Assembly: GCA_964346275.1 (NCBI GenBank)
Contig: CAYFUR010000107.1
Location: 1-13,198 of the forward strand
Direction: 5' to 3'
From: CAYFUR01 sp964346275
Lineage (GTDB): Bacteria; Sumerlaeota; Sumerlaeia; SLMS01
Length of the DNA stretch: 13,198 bases
In this document: piece by piece, positions 7,238 through 13,198 of the stretch
Numbering within the stretch: the first letter of the stretch is position 1
Layout: every line of letters starts with the position of its first letter
The notes under the pieces: model-generated
What the model was told of the DNA's origin: nothing
Databases searched by the model: none
Seen by the model: the letters and a program-made list of their open reading frames with translations, nothing else
Position numbers and translations under genes: made by a program

Positions 7238-9235
7238 CTACAAATGGGGCAGGAAAGCGGTCTGAACTTCCTGGGGCAAATCAACGAGCCGATAGTCTTT
7301 GGCATCGACGAACATGAGCACCTGCTTGCCCCGCCCGAGGATTTGCCGGGCCTGGTTCATGATTTGATGCTCCAGGGTGGCAAACTTGCGATTAAAGTCG
7401 AAGACGCGGATGCGGACCGTCAAGACATCGAATTCCCGCGCCTCGATGTTGAACTTATGTTCAATCTGGCGCGTGAGGATAAAGAACGAGGTTTTCTTCA
7501 AGTCGAAGTCCGGCATACAGGTGCGGAAGAACATTTCGCGAACTTTGCCGACGTAGACGATATAGTTCGCGAAGTAGATATTCCCCACGGAGTTCGTGTC
7601 GTTGTATGTGGGCATGAAAGTGTGGGTGAACCACTTGCCTTCGAAGCGGCCGCGGGCGTGCTCGATGTCGGCGTCCCCGTCGATGGGCTGGGCGGCAGTC
7701 AGCTCGCCGTTCTGCGGATTAATGGAGGAAAGGATATTAGCCAGGGCCTGGGCGGCGGTCGGTTCGACCTTATGAATGACGGACTTGAACCGCTCGCCGG
7801 TTTTCGGATCCAGCCGGGCGATTGCGTGCTCGAGCGCGGATACGGCACGCTCGGCGGCCTTGCCCGAGACGCTTTCCAGCGGCACCTCGTCGGTGGAGTC
7901 GTGCTTGGGCAGTGCCTTTTGCAGGTCGTCCACCACGACGCGGCTGGAGACGACCACAAAGCCGTGGATCATCGGGGTTAAGGCTCCCGCGATCTGCAGA
8001 GGCCACCACCCCTCGAAATAACCAATTCCGAAAAGTCCCAGCGAAAAGGCCGCGACGCTGAAAAGCGTTGTCTGGGTGAAGTTCGTGAATTCAGGCCGGT
8101 ACGTCGTGCGGAACAGGAAGATCAGCGCATAACCCACGCTGAAAGATGCGTAGAAGGCCATGTAGTATTCGAGTTCGAAATGGAAGGGAAGCGAAATGGC
8201 GGCGAAGCCCACGGCGATGAGCATGGGCGGAACAGGGGAGAAAAGCCCGCCCTTGGGCAGCAGCGTCGCGAGCACATGTTCGCTGCGGCGCCCCATTTCT
8301 TTCATATACCATTTCAACGAGACATAACCGCTGTCCAGGGTGGAAATGATGCAAAGCAGCAGAAAGGCGACGTAGGCCCCCTTGAAAATCAGGCCGACGC
8401 CAAAGCCTTCAACATAGAGGAAACGCACGACGGCATCCTTGGCGTGGAACAAGCCGTCCTGGGAGGAAACGATCAGCGTTTGGCCGCCGATGGACATCAC
8501 CGAAAGGGCCAGCACGCCATGGAAAATCAGAATGCAAAAGAAGATGAGACCGCCGAAGAAGTAAGACTGGCGGACGCTCCCCTTTTCCCGGTGGATCTGA
8601 ATCGCCCGGTGCCACTGCTGGACATCGAGCCAGGGGCCAACGAGCAGGCCGCAGAGGATCGGCACCAGGAATCCGAGAAAAGACCAGGCAAAGACGGGAT
8701 CGCGGCCTTCGGCGAGACGCCACGCCTGATCATTTTCGCCGAGCCAGCCAAAAAAACCGAAGCCGATTCCGAAGACAGAAAGCAGGATCACGGCGAACAT
8801 GGCCAGGTGGCTGTATTTGATACGGCGGATATCGAATTGCTCGCCCAGCAGCAAGGCCGCGCCCAAAATAAGCATCACCACCAGGGCGAGGTTCACACCG
8901 AGGGGAAGGAACAGGTAGCGGAAAATGGCGAAAAAGGTCAGCGTGATGGCGACCAATTGATAAACGAGGATGATGTAGCGCATCGAATGGCTGGTCTCGA
9001 AGAAATGCCGTTCGAAATCCTTGCCGGTCTGATAGCGGCGGGCGATGCGCTGGGTCAGGAATCCAAACAGAACAAGCCCAATGGCGTTGGGGATGGCGAA
9101 AGCGAGCAGGCCCGCCAGGCCGAACTGGAGAGCCATTTGGACGGAAAAGAACAGGCCCAAGCCCCAGGTCCAGGAAAGCGCGATCGACACTCCCCAAAGC
9201 AGGGAGTGGGTTTTTCGCGGCGTTGCGTCACTCAA
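7238..9235 (-). CDS. Fusion of SSF-type membrane permease and CalE7-like hotdog thioesterase
   Basis: The 665-residue protein joins two unrelated parts. Residues 1-430 hold about twelve hydrophobic segments and signatures of the sodium:solute symporter (SSF) family: WTWGLGLFF near residue 22, the LDVQQWHRAI motif (203-212) and the STLDS motif (298-302), whose Ser/Thr face helps bind sodium in this family. A charged linker (about 431-530) follows. Residues 535-655 are a hotdog domain of the 4HBT/YbgC superfamily: NDTNSVGNIYFANYIVYVGKVREMF. N548, Y558 and R566 are spaced (+10, +18) as the Asn/Tyr/Arg set I recall for the enediyne thioesterase CalE7, and the usual catalytic Asp is absent (DTN for DxD). 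The TTG start is fixed by GGAGGT eight bases upstream. It follows the secreted protein gene and precedes speH. The hotdog and membrane calls are firm; substrate and transport activity are unknown. Confidence 0.85.
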   Translation of the reverse strand: MSDATPRKTHSLLWGVSIALSWTWGLGLFFSVQMALQFGLAGLLAFAIPNAIGLVLFGFLTQRIARRYQTGKDFERHFFETSHSMRYIILVYQLVAITLTFFAIFRYLFLPLGVNLALVVMLILGAALLLGEQFDIRRIKYSHLAMFAVILLSVFGIGFGFFGWLGENDQAWRLAEGRDPVFAWSFLGFLVPILCGLLVGPWLDVQQWHRAIQIHREKGSVRQSYFFGGLIFFCILIFHGVLALSVMSIGGQTLIVSSQDGLFHAKDAVVRFLYVEGFGVGLIFKGAYVAFLLLCIISTLDSGYVSLKWYMKEMGRRSEHVLATLLPKGGLFSPVPPMLIAVGFAAISLPFHFELEYYMAFYASFSVGYALIFLFRTTYRPEFTNFTQTTLFSVAAFSLGLFGIGYFEGWWPLQIAGALTPMIHGFVVVSSRVVVDDLQKALPKHDSTDEVPLESVSGKAAERAVSALEHAIARLDPKTGERFKSVIHKVEPTAAQALANILSSINPQNGELTAAQPIDGDADIEHARGRFEGKWFTHTFMPTYNDTNSVGNIYFANYIVYVGKVREMFFRTCMPDFDLKKTSFFILTRQIEHKFNIEAREFDVLTVRIRVFDFNRKFATLEHQIMNQARQILGRGKQVLMFVDAKDYRLVDLPQEVQTAFLPHL

Positions 9236-9243
9236 CAGAGAAG

Positions 9244-9249
9244 ACCTCC
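9244..9249 (-). promoter_or_regulatory. Shine-Dalgarno sequence that fixes the TTG start of the fusion gene
   Basis: The minus strand reads GGAGGT, eight bases before the TTG at 9235-9233. The first internal Met is at residue 34, within the first membrane segments, so the TTG start is preferred. Confidence 0.75.
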
Positions 9250-9437
9250 AAGCAATACAGGCGGGTCAGGCCCGCTTCAAGGCGTGGGATACACTTGGCG
9301 CAAGAGGCGAACAAGGAGAATCCCATGCGATTTTCAATGCTCCATGCCCCATTTGAGCAAGCGGTTTTCGGCCTGGGAGAAACCGCCGGAAACGCGACGG
9401 ATCCGGGGCCGTGTCGATTTTTCTTCCGGGGAACAAA

Positions 9438-10724
9438 TCACCGGGCTGGCAGGTCGAAAGAGCGCACTTCCAATTGCGACAGGCTGATTTCTTCCTGGGA
9501 ATCGATGAACTGGCCCGGCGCCACGAGATAGTCGAAGGAGAAAACCATCCGCTCGCCGTTTACGGCCATTGGGGCCAGGATCCAGGTGTCATACGTCTCC
9601 GGGCTGCCCTCGAAGGGGAGCCGGGCGTCTCCGCCGATTGGCGTGGTGACGGCATACCAGGACGCCTGGAGGCTGCCATCGTTCATGCGCAGCCGGAAGG
9701 TGGGGTTATCGAGTTCCCGGCCTTCCGCGACGGTGCTGCGGACAGTCCAGCTCAGGCGATAAAGTTTTCCGCCCTCAAATGTGTTGGGCACCTCGCGGCC
9801 CCAATATCCGAAAACCACGGGAACCTGGCGGGCGGTCTGGAGCGCACCCCCAATGGTCAGGCCGCGGTCCGTCAGTTGGAAGCGCGGCGCATCGATTCCT
9901 TCGGCAATGCGCGGCGTAAAGCCCTGGGAGGTGCCGGAGGTGAAATCGAGCGAGAGCACCTCCTGTCCTTCGGGAAGGAGCAGCGTCGACGAGCGATTAA
10001 ACATTGCGACCTTTTCAAGGGCGATGGGATCGAGGCCCTCGGAAATGTCGATCGCCAGCATGTCGTAGCTGAAACGGAACTCGTCGTTGCCATCCGCCTG
10101 GCTGAAAAACTGGACGTATTGCGAGAGGACGCCTCCGCCGGGCGAAAGCTCCGACGGGCCTATGGACGTAATCGTCGAGACGAAGGCCTCGGAGTGATCC
10201 GGCCGCGCAGCCCGGAAACGGACAATCTGCTTTTCTTCGCGCGTTCTCTCCGCGCGCAAGTCCCATTCGGCCTGAAAGATCGCGGGGGGCACATCCTGTT
10301 TCCTCTCTTTTGTGGAAAGTGGAGGTGGAAGCGGATCGCGGGGCGTCGGGGATGGCGTCGGGGTGAGGATTTCCTGAATTTCGATCAGCGGGGAATCCCA
10401 AATGCCAAAGTGATTCAATTCGGTCACGTCAGGGCGATTGACCGGCTGGATGATCAGAGCGCCATTATCATACATCCCGATGGCGGGTTCAAAAACCCCC
10501 TCCGCGGGGGTCAGATATTCCCAGCCCTGGGGGCCTTCCTCAAAATCGAAGGAAGCCATGCTTTCGAAAGGAATCGGTGTCGGCGACGGGGTGGGCGATG
10601 GCGAAGGGGTTGGCGTTGGCGCGGTCGGAGTGGGAAGGACGGGAATTTGGGCCCCGGAGCCGAGAGGGACAAAAAGGATCGCGAGGAGAGCGGCGGCCCT
10701 TCCAAAAGCAGGCAAAGTCTTCAT
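9438..10724 (-). CDS. Secreted protein with two related beta-rich modules and Pro/Thr linkers
   Basis: I do not recognise a named family. A Sec signal peptide spans residues 1-25 (MKTLP, hydrophobic AALLAILFVPLG, cleavage near SGAQ), then a linker rich in TPTPSPS (31-51). Two copies of one module follow: A at about 57-243 and B at about 256-424. They share an FDFEEGPQGW-like start, a DNGALII/DRGLTI strand, FGIWDSP/FGYWGRE, EWDLR/SWTVR and a closing DPIALEKVAMF/EEISLSQLEVRSF. Module A is interrupted by a second Pro/Thr linker (121-135) absent from B. The pattern suggests a carbohydrate-binding-like jelly-roll fold, which is an inference. A start at 10733 is possible, but AGG lies directly against it, whereas the ATG at 10724 has that AGG at a proper distance. 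It lies downstream of a 67-residue membrane protein gene. Confidence 0.82.
   Translation of the reverse strand: MKTLPAFGRAAALLAILFVPLGSGAQIPVLPTPTAPTPTPSPSPTPSPTPIPFESMASFDFEEGPQGWEYLTPAEGVFEPAIGMYDNGALIIQPVNRPDVTELNHFGIWDSPLIEIQEILTPTPSPTPRDPLPPPLSTKERKQDVPPAIFQAEWDLRAERTREEKQIVRFRAARPDHSEAFVSTITSIGPSELSPGGGVLSQYVQFFSQADGNDEFRFSYDMLAIDISEGLDPIALEKVAMFNRSSTLLLPEGQEVLSLDFTSGTSQGFTPRIAEGIDAPRFQLTDRGLTIGGALQTARQVPVVFGYWGREVPNTFEGGKLYRLSWTVRSTVAEGRELDNPTFRLRMNDGSLQASWYAVTTPIGGDARLPFEGSPETYDTWILAPMAVNGERMVFSFDYLVAPGQFIDSQEEISLSQLEVRSFDLPAR
10573..10633 (-). repeat. Low-complexity repeat coding for the Pro/Thr/Ser linker
   Basis: Short imperfect repeats of about six bases (GGCGTTGG and GGCGATGG variants on the plus strand) encode the TPTPSPSPTPSPTP linker of the secreted protein. 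A shorter copy at about 10340-10370 encodes the linker inside module A. Such tracts can change length by slippage. Confidence 0.6.
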
Positions 10725-10801
10725 CTGTTGCATCCTGGATTCGAAGAATATCGACGATCATTTGGCCTTCCGCGGCGCAACGCAATCAAACATTCCAACG
10801 G

Positions 10802-11005
10802 TCAGTATTCCTGAGCCATCAGGATGGAATCGACAACGGTCCAGAGGATCAAAAAAGGGACGGAAGCGATGCAAAGGCCGACGACGAGAATGAGCAGATA
10901 GAGCGGCCAGAGGATCTTCTGGACGCGAGATGCTTCGAGCGGCTCGTCATCGAGCCGCTCGTCCGCATCGTCGTCGATTGTTTCGTAGCGGGGTTCATCC
11001 GCCAT
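10802..11005 (-). CDS. Small single-pass membrane protein, unknown function
   Basis: The protein has 67 residues: an acidic N-terminal third (MADEPRYETIDDDADERLDD), then a long hydrophobic stretch at about 32-58 (WPLYLLILVVGLCIASVPFLILWTVV) and a short tail. It could form one long helix or a hairpin of two short ones. The family is not recognised. The ATG at 11005 lies 6 bp after the stop codon of the methyltransferase/reductase gene, so it is probably cotranscribed and translationally coupled. Its own ribosome site is weak (GGAT). The acidic coding part contains a perfect 11-bp inverted repeat. Tight coupling and a typical membrane profile support a real gene. Confidence 0.7.
   Translation of the reverse strand: MADEPRYETIDDDADERLDDEPLEASRVQKILWPLYLLILVVGLCIASVPFLILWTVVDSILMAQEY
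10936..10961. repeat. Perfect 11-bp inverted repeat with 4-base loop
   Basis: CGAGCGGCTCG (10936-10946) and its exact reverse complement (10951-10961) flank TCAT. It lies inside the coding sequence for the acidic part (ERLDDEPLE) of the 67-residue membrane protein. There is no T-run on either side, so it is not a simple terminator. Confidence 0.6.
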
Positions 11006-11011
11006 TGATGG

Positions 11012-12907
11012 TTATCCAGCCGCCGTGGGGACCATCTTTTCCCGGGCCACTTGCAGCACCTCAAGAGCGCTGTCGACCCGGTTGAACGGCGGCATGATGT
11101 AAGTGCCCTGAATCGTGGGCAGGGCTTCCTGGAGCGCTTCCTGGGCCACTTCGATGCCAACCTGGCGCCCCGATTCCTTGTCCGGGCATTTGCGCAGGCG
11201 TTCACGCACATCGGAGGGGACGTGCATGCCGGGGACTTCCTTGGTCAGAAACTCGGCATTGCGATAACTGGCCAGGGGCAGGATACCCAGGAGGACCGGC
11301 ACATCCAGGTGCTCGATGCGCTCGCGAAATTTGAAATAGAGTTCCTTGTCGTAGACCGGCTGGGTCAGGATATAGTTGGCGCCGGCCTCGATTTTCTCCT
11401 CCAGGCGGCGGATTTCCAGGTCCATATCGATAGCCCCCGGGTTGGCTCCAGCGCCGAGGAAGAGCTGCGTCGGCCCGCCCTTGAGGGGATTGCCCGCCAG
11501 ATCCGTTTCCGCATTCAGATTCGCGGCGATCTTCAGCGCGCCGATGGCGTCCACGTCGTACACCGCCGTGGCGAAGGGATAGTCCCCGAGCTTGGGCGGA
11601 TCGCCGGTGATCATGAGGATATTGTGAACGCCCAGGGAGTTGGCGCCGATCAGGTCCGCCTGCATGCCGAGGATGTTGCGGTCGCGGCAACAGAAGTGGA
11701 CGATGGGCTCGACGCTGGGAACGGCGTCGCGCAGCAGCATGGCCATGTCCATCGGGCCCATCCGGGCGGTGGCCCGGGGGCCGTCGGCGATGTTGATGCA
11801 GTCGACAATGCCCGATTCGGCGCAGCGGGCGGCCGCCTGCAGGGATTTCTCCACCGAGGTGCCCACGGGGGGATCGATTTCGACGCTGACAGCGAATTCA
11901 CCGGCCTGGAGCTTGGCCTGAAGCCGCGAAGGCGTCTCGACCACCTTCATTTCGACTTTTTTCTGACCGGGCTCCTCTCGCTCGACTTCCACCGCTGGCT
12001 CGGGACCGCCGCCGGGCTGGAGCATCTTGATCGAGGACTTGATCGCCTTGATATGCTCGGGGAGGCAGCCCGAGGAACCGCCAATGAGGCGCGCGCCCTT
12101 GTGGATTGAGCGGCGCAAGTGCTCCATGAAAAACTCCGGTGTCGCCATATCGAGAAACTGGTCTTCGTGCTCGACAGGGAGTCCGGCGCCCGGCAGGTGG
12201 GCGATCAGCTTGGTGACATGGGGCGTCAATTCATCGAGCAACTCGTTGAGCACGGCGGGACCGGGCCCATCGTTGAGGCCGACGATATCGGCGGGCATCT
12301 TTTCCAGGGCCTTGCCGATCGTTTCCACATCATCGCCAAAACGCGTTTTGCGGTCCGTTCCCACAAGCACCATCGCGGCCACGGGAAGGTCGGGAGCGAC
12401 TTCCCGGGCGGCGTCCACCGCCAGATGAAGCGTCGGAAGATGGGAAAAGGTGCAGAAGAAGATGGCGTCGACGTCTCCCTCAACCAGGTGCTCGATCTGC
12501 TCGCGATACACTTCACGGAGTTCCTGCTCGGAGACGGCGTCGAGATCGCCTTCCACTTCGCGCCCCGGAGGGCCGACACGCCCGGCGATCCAGGCGGTGC
12601 CACCGGCAGCCTCGCGGGCGAGGCGAACGCCCGCGAGATTGATTTCGCGGACTTTATCGGAGAGGCCATGCTTGGCCATCTTGATGCGATTCGCCGAAAA
12701 CGTGTTCGTTTCCAGCAATTCCGCCCCGGCGCGCAGATTCTCAATGTGGATGTTTTTCACCACGTGCGGCCGGGCCGTGTTCAGATTCTCGAAGGATTGG
12801 TTAATGAAGATACCCTTCTGATAGATCATCGTGTTCATGCCGCCATCGGCCAGGATGACGCGTTCGCGAAGAACATCGAGAAAAGGGCGAAGTTTCGTTG
12901 TGAGCAT
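11012..12907 (-). CDS. metF: Methylenetetrahydrofolate reductase fused to a homocysteine methyltransferase-like domain lacking zinc cysteines
   Basis: The layout is that of B. subtilis YitJ: homocysteine S-methyltransferase domain (residues about 5-295), linker (296-325), methylenetetrahydrofolate reductase domain (326-620). The reductase half looks intact: SVEIDPPVG with E343 at the catalytic Glu position, HFCCRDRN, LMITGDPPKLGDYP and TQPVYD. It would reduce methylene-THF to methyl-THF for methionine synthesis. The methyltransferase half keeps the fold signatures ADGGMNTM and ETNTFSANRIK but lacks all three expected zinc cysteines: the Cys of GxNC is D213 and the paired Cys of GGCCG are S278 and S279. 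The Glu of the usual ETF motif is C152. I chose ATG 12907 (631 residues) over 12967: the candidate promoter leaves almost no leader before 12967, and the family similarity begins at the second Met. It leads the minus-strand group that ends with speH. Confidence 0.93.
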   Translation of the reverse strand: MLTTKLRPFLDVLRERVILADGGMNTMIYQKGIFINQSFENLNTARPHVVKNIHIENLRAGAELLETNTFSANRIKMAKHGLSDKVREINLAGVRLAREAAGGTAWIAGRVGPPGREVEGDLDAVSEQELREVYREQIEHLVEGDVDAIFFCTFSHLPTLHLAVDAAREVAPDLPVAAMVLVGTDRKTRFGDDVETIGKALEKMPADIVGLNDGPGPAVLNELLDELTPHVTKLIAHLPGAGLPVEHEDQFLDMATPEFFMEHLRRSIHKGARLIGGSSGCLPEHIKAIKSSIKMLQPGGGPEPAVEVEREEPGQKKVEMKVVETPSRLQAKLQAGEFAVSVEIDPPVGTSVEKSLQAAARCAESGIVDCINIADGPRATARMGPMDMAMLLRDAVPSVEPIVHFCCRDRNILGMQADLIGANSLGVHNILMITGDPPKLGDYPFATAVYDVDAIGALKIAANLNAETDLAGNPLKGGPTQLFLGAGANPGAIDMDLEIRRLEEKIEAGANYILTQPVYDKELYFKFRERIEHLDVPVLLGILPLASYRNAEFLTKEVPGMHVPSDVRERLRKCPDKESGRQVGIEVAQEALQEALPTIQGTYIMPPFNRVDSALEVLQVAREKMVPTAAG

Positions 12908-12978
12908 AGGTTGAATCGTCTCTCGGTATGAGGTTGAGATCCAGTATGGACAGGGCGCACGGCCCATATCAAGACATC

Positions 12979-13002
12979 ATTATACCCTGTTGCCTCTGTC
13001 AA
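12979..13002 (-). promoter_or_regulatory. Candidate promoter for the metF-like gene
   Basis: On the minus strand a perfect TATAAT (12984-12979) lies downstream of a perfect TTGACA (13002-12997), but only 12 bases separate them, far below the usual 17. The -10 alone may act, or an activator may help. A transcript starting near 12971 would leave about 65 nt before the ATG at 12907. Confidence 0.45.
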
Positions 13003-13040
13003 CGGGAAGCTGGCCCGCCCCAGAGGGCCCCTAAACCGCC

Positions 13041-13198
13041 TTATTGAACAATCAGGTCCGCCGCATCCACAACCCCGTCTTCGTTATTGTCGGCGCGTGG
13101 CTCGCTCGCCCGCTGGCCCAGCAGAATGCGGATGATCTCGCTGATGGACAGGGGGACGGGGGTGGCCGTGGGCGAAACCGTCGGGGTCGGAAACCGAT
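13041..13198 (-). CDS. Secreted protein, C-terminal end with Pro/Thr linker and dockerin-like tail (cut by window edge)
   Basis: Only the last 52 codons are present; the gene runs off the right edge. The visible part begins with a linker (FPTPTVSPTATPVP), then a helix (ISEIIRILLGQ) and a calcium-loop-like DNNEDGVVDAADL ending at the stop codon. This is the form of a single dockerin-type or EF-hand repeat found at the C terminus of many secreted proteins in uncultured phyla. The rest of the protein and its function cannot be told. It shares linker style with the secreted two-module protein in this window. It is followed on the minus strand by the promoter of the metF-like gene, with only a weak 5-bp hairpin (13012-13029) and no T-run between. 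Confidence 0.75.
   Translation of the reverse strand, partial: RFPTPTVSPTATPVPLSISEIIRILLGQRASEPRADNNEDGVVDAADLIVQ

Noticed and set aside
9361..9386. Hairpin GCGGTTT/AAACCGC between the secreted protein gene and the fusion gene
   Set aside because: Seven good pairs but no T-run on either strand, and a 12-base loop; not enough for a terminator or a known element.
9325..9531. Plus-strand 68-codon open frame (MRFSMLHAPF...) with a good AGGAGA ribosome-like site
   Set aside because: It overlaps the 3' end of the secreted protein gene by more than 90 bp on the opposite strand, has no promoter I can see, no recognisable domain, and an unconvincing composition.
9411..10814. Long plus-strand open frame (467 codons) opposite the secreted protein gene
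   Set aside because: It mirrors the minus-strand gene, which has a signal peptide, linkers and duplicated modules; the plus-strand product is Arg/Gly-rich with no recognisable domain.
13012..13029. Hairpin GGCCC/GGGCC after the dockerin-like gene
   Set aside because: Only 5 bp with an 8-base loop and no T-run; not called as a terminator.

Overview
The window is a high-G+C bacterial chromosome segment. The lpxK fragment (lipid A synthesis) points to a Gram-negative, LPS-making cell. The 751-residue GreA with a long N-terminal extension resembles the oversized GreA known from Chlamydiae and some other deep-branching phyla. Pro/Thr-rich linkers and a dockerin-like EF-hand tail on secreted proteins recall uncultured groups such as Sumerlaeota, Hydrogenedentota or other PVC-like bacteria. 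That placement is an inference; no rRNA or tRNA is visible to settle it.

Layout. Positions 1-3916 (minus strand) form a compact run read right to left: giant greA-like gene, a 134-residue membrane protein, gluQ (tRNA-Asp glutamylation) and the start of lpxK, with gaps of about 6-45 bp. A 390-bp divergent intergenic region (3917-4306) separates this from a plus-strand unit: a CtpA-type S41 protease, a strong terminator, and a small cysteine-containing protein of unknown function. A second terminator at about 6400-6445 closes the minus-strand group that follows.

From 6482 to 12907 everything is on the minus strand, in transcription order: a bifunctional-type homocysteine methyltransferase/methylenetetrahydrofolate reductase, a 67-residue membrane protein, a secreted two-module protein, a fused SSF-type permease plus hotdog thioesterase, and speH (S-adenosylmethionine decarboxylase) behind a long structured leader. 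The right edge carries the last 52 codons of a secreted protein with a dockerin-like tail.

Main points of interest: (1) the permease-thioesterase fusion, whose hotdog domain carries the Asn/Tyr/Arg pattern of enediyne thioesterases (CalE7 type) rather than the usual catalytic Asp; (2) the methyltransferase/reductase protein, whose three expected zinc-binding cysteines are Asp, Ser and Ser while the reductase half looks intact; (3) a 330-nt speH leader with two strong hairpins; (4) the long, Tudor/CarD-like-containing N-terminal extension on GreA; (5) a secreted protein made of two divergent copies of one module, one of them interrupted by a Pro/Thr linker. The one-carbon reductase and the SAM decarboxylase both belong to methionine/SAM metabolism, but nothing here proves they work together.
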